The position numbers and the translations under genes are program-made. From the NCBI RefSeq assembly GCF_013204825.1, contig NZ_JABMKV010000003.1:453895-517894 (forward strand): a stretch of DNA of 64,000 nt, read 5' to 3'. This document shows positions 1 through 9,785 of the stretch, piece by piece. The stretch comes from Pedobacter boryungensis (lineage in GTDB: Bacteria; Bacteroidota; Bacteroidia; Sphingobacteriales; Sphingobacteriaceae). The notes below the pieces were generated by a model, which was not told the origin of the DNA, did not search any database, and was given only the letters and a program-made list of their open reading frames with translations. The first letter of the stretch is position 1. Each line of letters starts with the position of its first letter.

Positions 1-3000
1 GATATTCTCTAAAGAAGTATATACTCTTAATGAACTTACTCCAAATCTTTTCGTTACTGCTTGTGGTATGGTATAACCAAAAGTTAAGTTTTTAAGACGA
101 AGGTAAGCCATATTTAATAAGTATCTATCTTGAACTTGCATGTTATTGGTTGTTCCACTTCCAGCATTGTTATAAGCTGCAGGATAGAATGCTCCAGTGT
201 TTTGAGGAGTCCAGTAGTCATCTACAAATGTAGCAGGCATTGCACCATCACCTGCATTAAAACCTGCGATGGCTAAAAATCCTTCACCCCAAATCTGACG
301 ACTTCCTACGCCTTGGAAGAATGCACTAATGTCGAAGCCTTTCCAATCAGCTCCTAATCTAAAACCATATTCATATCTAGGTGTAGAGTTTCCAATTTTA
401 TCCAAATCACCATGATCGTTTAAATTTGCAGACCCATTGCTAATTTCCCCATCACCATTTAAGTCCTTAAATTTAACATCACCAGGCCCAAACATGAATG
501 TTGTAGAATTTTGTAAAAACGGCTGATAGATAGGTTTTACACCATTTACAGTTTTTAACTTATAGGCTTTTTTTCCAGCATTTAATGAACTTTCGGCAGC
601 TGTCAGTGTAATTAACTGCGGTTTTCCAGCACCATCTAGTTCAAAATCATCCAATTGGTATAATCTATCTGTACGATATCCCCAAATTTCACCATAAGTT
701 TTACCTGCATAGTTAGAGTTAACACCAGTTGCGGTACCATATTCTTGAATAGTTGTTCTTGCATCAGAAACATTTGCCGAAAGGTTAATGCCTAATCCAT
801 TTTCAAATTTATGGTTGTAATTTACTCCAAACTCCCAACCTCTTGTTCTTAATGCTCCATAATTACTTTGAGGTGCATCTATACCAAGCGTGTTTGGAAT
901 ACCTTCTTTAGGAACAATGATATTTGTTGCGTCTCTTTGATAAATATCGAAAGTGAAGTTCAAGCTATTTCTCAAAAACCCTGCATCAACACCTAAATTG
1001 GCAGTTGTAATATTTTGCCATTCGATATCACCTGCAACCAATGGAGGAGTAGTAACAGAAACAACTCTAGCATTATTACCACCGATCCAAGTTGATAAAG
1101 GAGCGTCAGCATAAGAAATGTATAACGAGTTAGGTACTGTTTGATCACCAATTGTTCCATAAGAAGCTCTAAATTTCAATGATGATAAGGCAGGTTTTGC
1201 CCAGTCCATAAACTTCTCTTCACTTGCAACCCATCCAGCAGATGCTGACGGGAACCATCTCCACCATAAACGACTAGGGAATTTAGAAGATCCATCATAA
1301 CGCACATTGGCTTCAAATAGATATTTATTTTTGAATGCATAATTTACACGTCCAAAATAACCCAACTGACCTTCCCAATATTTATCGGCTCCAGCAGTAA
1401 CTGTTCCAACGCCTAAACCATATTGTGGATTGGTAATATCTGTTAAATTGGTAATCTGTGAAGAATTCCACTCTGTTGTAGAAACCACTCTATTTATACC
1501 GGCAATGAATTTGAAATTATTGTCTTCATTCAAATTCAAGTTATAAGTGGTATAAGCATTGATAGTGTGATTAAAATAGTTTTCTGAATAACGATAGAAA
1601 TGATCTGGCGTTGAACCATTAGCAGTGTAAGTTGCATAATTTAGATCATATGCTCTTATAGCTCCAGGTGTACTACTTGGCACAACATCACCTGCATCAT
1701 TTACAAATACAGGGTTACCAGAGCCATCTACTCTTGCAATTGGAGCAGACCATGAATCTCTTGCTGTAAAACGAGTACCTGGACGTTTATTAATTGACTC
1801 TTGGTTAGTAAAGGTATAATCAAAATCAGCTTTCCAGTTTTTCATAATGTTTACTGTTGTACCCAAGTTAATATTCATATAATTTTGTAGAATATTAGCT
1901 GTGTTTGCAGCAGCTGCTTCACTTGCAGGACTACGAATTGGATCTCCATGATCGTCTTTACCAAATGGATAGATTGGAGCCCAACGGTATAGATACAACC
2001 ATGGATCGGCATTTGCTGGTAAAGTTACATAAGCATATTCCTTATTTCTTCTTGAGAAAATTGCTCCAGCACGAGCTGTAATGTATTTATTAATTTCACT
2101 ACTTATTCTCATGGAAGCATTGTAGCGTGTAAAACGATCTTCTTTTGCAGGCTTCATCATACCACTCTGATCTAACAAGGCGCCCCCGATATTATAAGAT
2201 GTTTTTCCTGTTGTACCACCAATAGATAAGTTATGCGTTTGTGTTGGAGCCCATTCTTCAACCATATAATCGTATGGATTATAAGTTCTTACACCCATTT
2301 TCTGTCCAGCACTATTTACATACCAATCTCTACCATATACAGTAGGATCATTAGCACCAATGGTATTTCCATATTTTTCCTTCCAAGCTACAGCTTTCTC
2401 GTAACTAGCACGGTCTGTAAAATAGAATGCACCAACTGGAGTAGTGGTCCCTATTCTTTCGTAAGCATCAACTATGTATTTCAAGGTATTTACATCTCCC
2501 ATTTTATATTCCTTTGAAGGATTTTGATAAGAGAAGTTATTACTATAGTTAATTGATGGTTGGCTATTTCCTGAACCTTGTTTAGACGTGATCAATACTA
2601 CACCAAATGCAGCCTTAGCCCCATAAATAGATGATGCTGCAGCGTCTTTTAGGATTGTAATTGAAGCAATATCACTTGGGTTTACTAATTGAATACTTGG
2701 AATTTCTACGTTGTCTAATAAAATTAAAGGTGCAGAGGTACCTCTAAACGAACCAATTTGACCTCTAATTTTAATTGTTGGATCTGAACCTACCTCTCCC
2801 GATGGCACAACAATGCTTAAACCTGGCGTAGAACCTTGTAAAGCTCTACCCACATCAGCAATTGGCCTAGACTTTAGTGTTTTGTCGATGTCAATTGAGG
2901 ATACTGCTCCTGTTAGATTTCCCTTTTTCTGAGTACCGTAACCTACAACAACAACCTCACCTAAAGATTTGCTGTCTGAACGTAATGCTGCATTAATTGT

Positions 3001-3267
3001 AGTAGAAGACCCAACAGTTTGTTCGTATGTGGTCATTCCCAAATAAACAAATTGTAATACGTCCCCTGCTTTAGTTTGAATGGAATATTTTCCATCGGGA
3101 TTTGTTTGCACAGCGGAAGTGCTGCCTTTAATTTTTACAGAAGCACCTGGAATGGGCAATCCATCTTCTGCTGAAGTTACTTTACCTGAAACCGTTATTT
3201 GTTGCGCCATAGCTTGTATAACGAACAAAAACGTGCCCAAAAACAGCATGAGTAATTTTTTTTTCAT
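1..3267 (-). CDS. SusC/RagA-family TonB-dependent outer-membrane receptor (3' end outside window)
   Basis: Reading back from 3267 the frame is open to the left edge (1089 codons), so the C-terminal barrel strands and stop lie outside. The protein starts MKKKLLMLF with a Sec signal ending near AMAQ, followed by a carboxypeptidase-like beta-sandwich (ISGK-type start, here ITVSGKVTSAEDGLP), then LGEVVVVGYGTQKK and the TonB plug (LLDNVEIPSIQLVNP, SIYGAKAAFGVVLIT), all SusC hallmarks. It should form the outer-membrane channel of a glycan or peptide importer powered by TonB; a SusD partner is expected downstream, beyond the window. An in-frame ATG two codons upstream (3273) is an alternative start. 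It is separated from the upstream susCD pair by a terminator and about 630 bp of non-coding DNA, so it is probably regulated independently. Substrate unknown. Confidence 0.93.
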   Translation of the reverse strand, partial: MKKKLLMLFLGTFLFVIQAMAQQITVSGKVTSAEDGLPIPGASVKIKGSTSAVQTNPDGKYSIQTKAGDVLQFVYLGMTTYEQTVGSSTTINAALRSDSKSLGEVVVVGYGTQKKGNLTGAVSSIDIDKTLKSRPIADVGRALQGSTPGLSIVVPSGEVGSDPTIKIRGQIGSFRGTSAPLILLDNVEIPSIQLVNPSDIASITILKDAAASSIYGAKAAFGVVLITSKQGSGNSQPSINYSNNFSYQNPSKEYKMGDVNTLKYIVDAYERIGTTTPVGAFYFTDRASYEKAVAWKEKYGNTIGANDPTVYGRDWYVNSAGQKMGVRTYNPYDYMVEEWAPTQTHNLSIGGTTGKTSYNIGGALLDQSGMMKPAKEDRFTRYNASMRISSEINKYITARAGAIFSRRNKEYAYVTLPANADPWLYLYRWAPIYPFGKDDHGDPIRSPASEAAAANTANILQNYMNINLGTTVNIMKNWKADFDYTFTNQESINKRPGTRFTARDSWSAPIARVDGSGNPVFVNDAGDVVPSSTPGAIRAYDLNYATYTANGSTPDHFYRYSENYFNHTINAYTTYNLNLNEDNNFKFIAGINRVVSTTEWNSSQITNLTDITNPQYGLGVGTVTAGADKYWEGQLGYFGRVNYAFKNKYLFEANVRYDGSSKFPSRLWWRWFPSASAGWVASEEKFMDWAKPALSSLKFRASYGTIGDQTVPNSLYISYADAPLSTWIGGNNARVVSVTTPPLVAGDIEWQNITTANLGVDAGFLRNSLNFTFDIYQRDATNIIVPKEGIPNTLGIDAPQSNYGALRTRGWEFGVNYNHKFENGLGINLSANVSDARTTIQEYGTATGVNSNYAGKTYGEIWGYRTDRLYQLDDFELDGAGKPQLITLTAAESSLNAGKKAYKLKTVNGVKPIYQPFLQNSTTFMFGPGDVKFKDLNGDGEISNGSANLNDHGDLDKIGNSTPRYEYGFRLGADWKGFDISAFFQGVGSRQIWGEGFLAIAGFNAGDGAMPATFVDDYWTPQNTGAFYPAAYNNAGSGTTNNMQVQDRYLLNMAYLRLKNLTFGYTIPQAVTKRFGVSSLRVYTSLENI

Positions 3268-3661
3268 AAACATGAATTTGGTTTAATAATGAGTTTTTTA
3301 TTTATTTATTGCTTAAACATCTACTAAACACGCACTAACACGCAAATCAGTAACTGTCAAGTAAATATCAAAAATGTTTTTTACTAAAAAAAGAAATTTA
3401 ACAACTATTTAATATGTTTAAACACACGTTTTTATGCAAAAACCAGCAAAAACCGGCAGCATAATTTAATTTTAATATCGGCACTCCTAAAAGCTATAGA
3501 AATATTAAAAAAAATAAAAACATGAGTTAGGTTGTTCAATTAACAGAACCAGAAAAACGATGCACTATCTTGAAAGTTTAAGTAGTAGTAGGCAAGAATT
3601 AACTTAAAATTAATTTATTATTTAATACCGCATTTATTTTGTGGCATTTTCAGTCGAACTT

Positions 3662-3726
3662 TACAGGGTGATCACAGGGTGATAACAAGGTGCAAACAGG
3701 GTCATAACAAGGTCAATTACCTTGTT
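3662..3726. repeat. 11-bp-period direct repeats plus inverted repeat, candidate operator array
   Basis: Five consecutive 11-bp units fit the pattern nACARGGTSAT: 3662-3672, 3673-3683, 3684-3694, 3695-3705 and 3706-3716, with the core AGGGT or AAGGT in constant phase. The last unit is also the left arm of an 8-bp inverted repeat, AACAAGGT (3706-3713) and ACCTTGTT (3719-3726). Eleven bp is close to one helical turn, so all cores would face the same side of the DNA. A regulator-binding array for the downstream susC is inferred; the protein is unknown. Confidence 0.5.
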
Positions 3727-3826
3727 AACTTATAGTTAAATCCTTTTCAGCTTTATTAATCTATAGTTAAAAACTAATCAGAACTAGCTACATTTTGGAT
3801 TATCCAATAGGATAATATTTTTGAAC

Positions 3827-3863
3827 AAAAAAAGGAGTAGAAATTATTTTTCTACTCCTTTTT
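3827..3863 (-). terminator. Rho-independent terminator of the susC-susD operon
   Basis: A perfect 15-bp stem (3829-3843 with 3849-3863) around a 5-nt loop; on the minus strand the stem is followed by a run of T. It lies 40 bp after the susD stop codon. Confidence 0.85.
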
Positions 3864-3902
3864 ACTACTTAAAGCAGCATATTTAGTTAAAGAACCGCAG
3901 CA

Positions 3903-5198
3903 CTAAAAAGCTGGATTTGCAGGTGTGTTGGTATTGTTATCGCGTTCTTGAAATGGATAAGGCATAAAACTTCGTTTCATTTCTGAGGTTGGCCTTCCAA
4001 ATCTTCGCATATCCTCCAATTTTAATCCAGACATGAAAAGCTCTATGCAACGATGTTTGTAAATTAAGTCTAATAGCTCCTGCTGTGTATAGGGGCCTGT
4101 TAAAGCAGGTAATGCCGCACCTACTCCAAAAGGATCAGTAGCCGCTGTTTTAGTAACAATTTTATTCAGTTCTGTCAATGAACTTGATAAATTAGGTGAA
4201 GCCTGACGGGCATAAGCCTCTGCTTTAATCAGCGTTATTTCTCCTGGTAAATAGACCGGAATTTGAGTAAATGTTCCTGCACCAAAGCCATTGATACGAA
4301 CTGTAGTATTTACACTTGTGTAAAAAGGTATTCTTAAATCACCAGCGTCTGGCACGTTTACTCCTGTCTGACCTAAACTTAAATTTTTAGGTTGTATTAC
4401 GTTATTTGTTGAAGTTGCAATTTCAAAAAGTGGATTAAGGTTTAAAGCATCGTAGGTAAACGTTGATTTTTTAGTTAAATCTACTGCATTAGCAGCGGTT
4501 AATGCTAAAGCATAGTTACCTGCAAATAAAGCATAACGAGCTTTTAATGCATTTAAAGTATTTGGAATATCTATGCCATTTGGAACGTTTCCTGTAAAAG
4601 ATGCACTAATTGGGTTTGCGGCAATAACTGATAACGCATTATCTATGGTTGTAATGGCTTTATTAAAACCCTCTAAACGATTGATAAATTGTACGTTCTG
4701 TCCAGTTCCTGCCGGAATTTTTTCCCAATATTCAGATAAATTACCGAGCGCCAAGGCTTTAAAAATACTAGCATGAGCAATTAAACCAGCTGCATAGTTC
4801 TTGTCTGGCAAATTTGCCGCATTGTTAATTACGTTATCAGCATCGTAAATTATTTTATTGGCACCAGTCCATACATTACCTAATATCGTATTTGATCCAT
4901 CTACTTGTACACCACCCGCAGCTAATCTTTCTTCGTTAGTATTACCAGTATTTATAGATATTAACTCATTTGTAGTTAACCCATTTAAAGTAATAGAAGC
5001 ATAAAGCACACTAGGCCTTGTAGTAGAGTAACTTTTTTGCAGACCAACCGTTACTCCAGTTAATCCTTTTGCAGAGGTTAATACATCATCAGCCGTGGCT
5101 GCATTTGGGTTCAAATACTCTTTATTACAGGCAACGGAAAATGTGATTGCCGTAAAGAGAAATGTGTAACCTATATATTTTGATTTTAAATTTTTCAT
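3903..5198 (-). CDS. SusD/RagB-family nutrient-binding outer-membrane lipoprotein
   Basis: A 431-residue protein with a lipoprotein signal peptide (lipobox near FSVAC, Cys24) followed by NKEYLNPNAATADD, the typical SusD N-terminus. The C-terminal part contains the conserved block around YKHRCIELFMSGLKLEDMRR, seen in SusD/RagB proteins. It should be a surface lipoprotein that caps the SusC channel and binds the substrate. The gene follows the SusC gene (stop at 5215) by 16 bp, so the two are co-transcribed, and a strong terminator follows. At 431 residues it is shorter than many SusD proteins (often about 500). No glycosidase is encoded next to the pair, so the substrate cannot be guessed. Confidence 0.93.
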   Translation of the reverse strand: MKNLKSKYIGYTFLFTAITFSVACNKEYLNPNAATADDVLTSAKGLTGVTVGLQKSYSTTRPSVLYASITLNGLTTNELISINTGNTNEERLAAGGVQVDGSNTILGNVWTGANKIIYDADNVINNAANLPDKNYAAGLIAHASIFKALALGNLSEYWEKIPAGTGQNVQFINRLEGFNKAITTIDNALSVIAANPISASFTGNVPNGIDIPNTLNALKARYALFAGNYALALTAANAVDLTKKSTFTYDALNLNPLFEIATSTNNVIQPKNLSLGQTGVNVPDAGDLRIPFYTSVNTTVRINGFGAGTFTQIPVYLPGEITLIKAEAYARQASPNLSSSLTELNKIVTKTAATDPFGVGAALPALTGPYTQQELLDLIYKHRCIELFMSGLKLEDMRRFGRPTSEMKRSFMPYPFQERDNNTNTPANPAF

Positions 5199-5214
5199 AA
5201 AAAAGGTTTTTAAA

Positions 5215-8200
5215 TTAGAATTTTGCTTGCAAGCCTAAAGAGAAAGTTCTAGGAATAGGCACCGGACCGAAATCAATATTTCTTAAAAGTGTAGATTGGC
5301 CACCAGAGTTTAATTCTGGATCATAGCCTTTGTAATTATCCCAAGAAAATAAGTTTCTGCCACTTAAATTAATAGCTAAATTTTTGATGAACTTAACTTG
5401 TCCCACGTTATAACTTAAAGAAATTTCTCTTAATTTAACAAAAGAACCATCATCAATACGCCATTCTTCTACGTTGTAAACACCAGCCACATATCCTCTA
5501 GGCAATTGACCTCTTTGCTCTGCCTCTGCAACCTTTCCATTGCCTACCCCTTGTCTTGTTCTCCAATCCGCATTCCATACATCGCCTCCTTGTACTGCAT
5601 CCAATTGTACACGTAAACTTAATTTTTTATAGGTAAACTCATTTACAAATGAGCCAGTATAATCAGGATTAGGATCACCTATAATCTTACGTTGCACATT
5701 ACCTGCTGCCTGACCAGCTGTTAAAGGAATTCCTGCAGAATTTGTAGCGATATTTCCTGCAGCATCTCTTTCGAAGTATGTTCCATAAAACACGCCTATT
5801 GGAGATCCATCTATAATTGATACTGGTGCTCCAGGATTTGTAGAAAATGTTTGTCTAGCACCAGAGCCAACAATTTTGTTCCTGTTTCTGTTGTAAATTA
5901 AAGTCGATGTCCAAGTAAAATCTTGTGATTTAACTGGCATACCGGTTAGCATTAGTTCAACACCTTTATTTTTAAGTGTACCTGCAATATTGTCTAACAA
6001 GCTAGAAAAACCTGTAGAAGGGGCAACAGAAACTTCCAAAAGTAAATCTGAAACTGTTTTGTTATAATAACTAAAGGTTAAGCCTAATCTATTGTTAAAG
6101 AACGACATATCGGCACCAATCTCTAACTCTTCCTGACGTTCGGGCACTACATCTGTATTTGCTAGAACTGATCTTGAGGTAAGCGTAGTTTTACTGTTTA
6201 GAGCGCTTGGCAAATAAACATTAAAACGATCATAAGCGCCAATACCAGTTAAGTTACCCGATTGACCATAAGCCGCTCTTATCTTAAATGTATTCCACCA
6301 TGAAGAAACCCCAAAGTTTTTCCAATAATCTGCTGAAGACAATACATAACTAATATTAGCTTTAGGATAGAATTGTGTTCTATTGTTCTCGCCAAATACT
6401 GTAGATTGATCTACCCTGATTGCTCCAGTTAAGAATAAATGATCTTTATATTTAAAATTCTGTTGCAAATAGGCTCCGCTAATTGAAAATTCAGATCTAC
6501 TATCCGCACCCGTTAACATTGTACTTGCACCATTTACAACTTGTACGAACGGAGCCAAGCCACGTCCGTTTGTTAAACTGTATAAATCTTTTTGGTATTG
6601 ATAAGAACCCCCAAGTTGAGTAGTAGAGCTTAACAGATCAGATATTTTAGTGTCATAAGTAAAGTTTAATTCATTATTAAACAAGGTGGTAGTAGCATTG
6701 GCTGCACTTGCATAACCATTTAACGATGGATCTAATGTTGGGCCACCACCATAAAAACCAGTACTTACGTTATAAGCAAAAGGAGGAATATAAGTCGTTC
6801 CATTTTGGATTGAGTTATCCAAACCCATTGTATAATCAATGGTTAAGTTTTTAATTGGAGTTAGTTTTAATCCTGCATTTGCAATAATACGATTTGTAAA
6901 TTGTCGTTGCTTGATATCTTCAATAACAGAAACTGGATTTACACGACCACGCTCGCCGATAGCTTTTAAGTTGCCTAGGGCATCTCTAGCAAAAATATCG
7001 TGGAAATTACCTATGATGGTTACAGAGTTCATGGGCGAGAAAAATGAATTGCCATCTGGCTTTTCATTTGCATCACTGTGGATATAATTAAAGCCGGCAG
7101 TCATTTTAGCCCATTTGTTAATTACCTGATCAAGGTTTGCTCTAAAGTTAATTCGTTTAAAATCTGTATTTTGTATAATACCTTGATTAGAAAAATAGCC
7201 AGCAGAAGTGTAAAATTTAGTATTCTCACTTCCTCCTGCAACAGTTACTGCATTGTCGGTACCTACACCTGTGCGAAAAATATAATCTTGATAGTTATAC
7301 CTAGTAACGGGAGTTGTGTTCGTTAATGCTGGAGATAATACATCCTGGGTTTGTGCTGTAGACCCATCTGTGGGGCCTCCAAACTTAGTTGGAGATTGAT
7401 TTACGTCTATTTGTTTACGTAATTCGCTAATTATTAAACTTGTATTAAAACTAACTTGTGTAGCTCCCGCTTTACCTCTTTTTGTAAAGATTTGTATTAC
7501 TCCAGCATTGGCTCTAGACCCGTAAATTGCTGCTGCTGCTGCACCATTTAATACTTCAACACGGTCGATGTCTGCTGGATTAATATCTACCATTCTATTC
7601 TGACCGATGTTACCTACAAAGTTTCCACCATCATAATTAGATGAGGTATTGGTCACTCTAGTGGTAGAATTGTTAACGATTACCCCGTCAATAATATACA
7701 AGGGTTCTGAAGAAGAATTTACAGAGCTTACTCCTCTCAATCTTACAGATATACCTCCTGCCGGATCTCCAGAGTTTTGGCTAATTTGAGCACCAGGTGT
7801 TTTACCCTGCAAAGAAGCTAAGGCATTTCCACTAGGCGCTTTATTTAAATCATCTCCTTTAACAGTACTTACATAACTTCCTAATTGTTTCCTTGTAGTA
7901 CCTTGTGAGGTACCTGTTACAATAACCTCATCTAAACCCATCGCATCTTGGGATAAAGAAAAATCTGCAGATAAGCTACTGGTACTACCCAAAGTAATTT
8001 GTTTAGTAACTGTTTTATAACCTATGTAGGTAGCTGCAAGTTGATAAGTTCCAGGTGCAAGGTTGGCTACTAGAGAATAAGTACCATCACTATTGGCGGC
8101 TACCGCAAAATTTGTTCCTTGCAATTTAATACCTGCTCCAGGAATTCCTGTTTTAGTGGACTCTTCTATTACCTTACCGCTAATTACATAACGATTTGTT

Positions 8201-8295
8201 TGTGCGCTAGCCGAAGAGAACAGCAGCAAAATCAGGGTGGGTGTCAAAAACAAAAAAAATAGTTTTGGGCACCGAAACATGTAAAATTTCGTCAT
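5215..8295 (-). CDS. SusC/RagA-family TonB-dependent outer-membrane receptor
   Basis: A 1026-residue receptor. A signal peptide ends near SSASAQ (residue 32), followed by a carboxypeptidase-regulatory-like domain (YVISGKVIEEST, about 35-115), the SusC motif LDEVIVTGTSQGTTRKQLG, a plug domain with PLYIIDGVIVNN and AAAIYGSRANAGVIQIFT, then a long beta-barrel ending in the C-terminal phenylalanine expected for outer-membrane proteins. It would import an oligomeric nutrient with its SusD partner immediately downstream (16-bp gap). The start at 8295 gives MTKFYMFRCPKLFF; the in-frame Met at residue 6 (8280) gives a more compact signal peptide and is a reasonable alternative. Substrate not predictable from the sequence. 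Confidence 0.95.
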   Translation of the reverse strand: MTKFYMFRCPKLFFLFLTPTLILLLFSSASAQTNRYVISGKVIEESTKTGIPGAGIKLQGTNFAVAANSDGTYSLVANLAPGTYQLAATYIGYKTVTKQITLGSTSSLSADFSLSQDAMGLDEVIVTGTSQGTTRKQLGSYVSTVKGDDLNKAPSGNALASLQGKTPGAQISQNSGDPAGGISVRLRGVSSVNSSSEPLYIIDGVIVNNSTTRVTNTSSNYDGGNFVGNIGQNRMVDINPADIDRVEVLNGAAAAAIYGSRANAGVIQIFTKRGKAGATQVSFNTSLIISELRKQIDVNQSPTKFGGPTDGSTAQTQDVLSPALTNTTPVTRYNYQDYIFRTGVGTDNAVTVAGGSENTKFYTSAGYFSNQGIIQNTDFKRINFRANLDQVINKWAKMTAGFNYIHSDANEKPDGNSFFSPMNSVTIIGNFHDIFARDALGNLKAIGERGRVNPVSVIEDIKQRQFTNRIIANAGLKLTPIKNLTIDYTMGLDNSIQNGTTYIPPFAYNVSTGFYGGGPTLDPSLNGYASAANATTTLFNNELNFTYDTKISDLLSSTTQLGGSYQYQKDLYSLTNGRGLAPFVQVVNGASTMLTGADSRSEFSISGAYLQQNFKYKDHLFLTGAIRVDQSTVFGENNRTQFYPKANISYVLSSADYWKNFGVSSWWNTFKIRAAYGQSGNLTGIGAYDRFNVYLPSALNSKTTLTSRSVLANTDVVPERQEELEIGADMSFFNNRLGLTFSYYNKTVSDLLLEVSVAPSTGFSSLLDNIAGTLKNKGVELMLTGMPVKSQDFTWTSTLIYNRNRNKIVGSGARQTFSTNPGAPVSIIDGSPIGVFYGTYFERDAAGNIATNSAGIPLTAGQAAGNVQRKIIGDPNPDYTGSFVNEFTYKKLSLRVQLDAVQGGDVWNADWRTRQGVGNGKVAEAEQRGQLPRGYVAGVYNVEEWRIDDGSFVKLREISLSYNVGQVKFIKNLAINLSGRNLFSWDNYKGYDPELNSGGQSTLLRNIDFGPVPIPRTFSLGLQAKF

Positions 8296-8432
8296 ACTTA
8301 AAGTTTTTAAATGGTTAGAATTACAGCAAAAGCTGATTAATTATTTTTCCAAAACCAATGGCTTGAAAATATCTATTAAAGATGACGAAAATGTTTGTTT
8401 TAACTTGAATAAAACTTATAAACAAACTAACA

Positions 8433-9632
8433 TTAATTGGGCAAACTAATTTTACCCATACAAACTGATGGAACCCCTTCTCTTTCTCCGAAATTTATTG
8501 GACTTCCAGCTAAGGTTTCATTTGCCAATAAGGCAAAAAGAACTGCTTCTTTAGCATCTGGATTTATTTCCAATTCGTCGGTAGTACTAAAGATAGCTTT
8601 AGGCAAAGCATTTTTTAAGAGTTTAACTAATAATGGATTATGCATTCCGCCTCCACTCATAAATATTTTTGGCAACTTGGTAGAAGCAGTTGTTTTTTCA
8701 ATTGCATCGATAATAGCATTTGCAGAAAAGTGGCATAAAGTGGCCAATACATCTTCATTACTAATGTTAGTCGTATTACTGTTTACCTGCGCTCTTTGCA
8801 AGTATGCTAAATTAAATAATTCGGGTCCAGTAGTTTTAGGAAAGCCTATTTCGAAAAAGTTGTTTTCTAACAACTCTTTTAACAAAGAGAGGTTTACTTT
8901 TCCTGCACTAGCCTTTTCTGCATTTTTATCATAATATATTCCTGGATAATGCAATTGCACAAACTGGTCCATTAACGTATTACCTGGGCCAACATCTGTT
9001 GAAAATACCTTAGTTGCATCCTTATCTCCTGGCAAGAAAGTAAAATTAGCTATACCGCCAATGTTTAACATTATTCTGTCCTCATCCTTTTTAGAAAACA
9101 CTAAATAGTCTCCATAAACAGCAAGAGGAGCTCCTTCTCCACCCGCAGCTAAGTGTTTTTGCCTAAAATCCGCTATGGTTATAATTCCAGTTGCCACTGC
9201 AATATGATCCCCATCTCCTATTTGCAAAGTTGCATTAGGGTAATTTTTTTTGCCATGTAATGATTTTGGCGCATGGAATATGGTTTGCCCGTGGCTTGCA
9301 ATTACATCAATATTGGCAGGATTAATATTCCACTTTGTTAAAGCACTTAATATCAGCTCTGCATGTTTAAGACCTATTAGCTCATTCAATAAGCAAACTT
9401 TTTCTAAATCTGCATCTCTTCTAGAAAAGATACTTTTTACATCTGCCCTAAAATCATCCTGGTAAGGCATTGTTATAAAGTTTAGTAGTTTAACTTCAGT
9501 TTTACTGCCGCTATCTTTACACAGACACAAAGCAATGTCTAATCCATCCATAGAAGTGCCAGACATAAGTCCAATAATTAGTCTCTCTTTTTTATCCGCT
9601 ATAGAATAAAGCTTTTTAATATTAATGTTCAT
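8433..9632 (-). CDS. anmK: Anhydro-N-acetylmuramic acid kinase
   Basis: A 399-residue cytoplasmic sugar kinase of the hexokinase/actin fold. The family signature GLMSGTSMDGLD is at residues 21-32; SHGQTIFHAP, the phosphate-binding DVGPGNTLMDQFV block and SGGGMHNP near the C-terminus also fit AnmK. The enzyme hydrolyses the 1,6-anhydro bond of anhydro-MurNAc and phosphorylates it to MurNAc-6-phosphate, the entry step in recycling peptidoglycan sugars. It is divergent from the NagB-LmbE fusion 150 bp away, which acts further along the amino-sugar route. The upstream susC gene is on the same strand but 137 bp away. Length and motifs are normal. Confidence 0.95.
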   Translation of the reverse strand: MNINIKKLYSIADKKERLIIGLMSGTSMDGLDIALCLCKDSGSKTEVKLLNFITMPYQDDFRADVKSIFSRRDADLEKVCLLNELIGLKHAELILSALTKWNINPANIDVIASHGQTIFHAPKSLHGKKNYPNATLQIGDGDHIAVATGIITIADFRQKHLAAGGEGAPLAVYGDYLVFSKKDEDRIMLNIGGIANFTFLPGDKDATKVFSTDVGPGNTLMDQFVQLHYPGIYYDKNAEKASAGKVNLSLLKELLENNFFEIGFPKTTGPELFNLAYLQRAQVNSNTTNISNEDVLATLCHFSANAIIDAIEKTTASTKLPKIFMSGGGMHNPLLVKLLKNALPKAIFSTTDELEINPDAKEAVLFALLANETLAGSPINFGEREGVPSVCMGKISLPN

Positions 9633-9785
9633 AAAGAATAAAATAATGTCTAAGTATCAAACGTTTGATTGTGGCAATAATGGTATTTCAAAAAAATACT
9701 TGCGATAAAAATAAATAACCTTTATTAAAAAGTGCTTATTACTCTCTATATTTACTGCTCCGTTCACTAAATAACAACAGAATTA

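Larger units (their letters stand above)
3274..3902. other. Long non-coding region upstream of the left-edge susC gene
   Basis: No plausible gene is visible. The right side (3827-3863) holds the terminator of the susCD pair. The middle (3662-3726) holds an 11-bp-period direct-repeat array and an inverted repeat. TATAGTTAAA occurs twice (3731-3740 and 3762-3771). The left part, nearest the susC start, is very AT-rich and should contain the promoter, but I see no convincing match to the Bacteroidetes TAnnTTTG box on the minus strand. Confidence 0.6.

Noticed and set aside
2233..2517. Open frame of 94 codons on the plus strand
   Set aside because: Antisense shadow of the left-edge SusC gene.
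8437..8934. Open frame of 165 codons on the plus strand
   Set aside because: It lies wholly antisense to anmK, whose family motifs are clear; the antisense product has no recognisable features.
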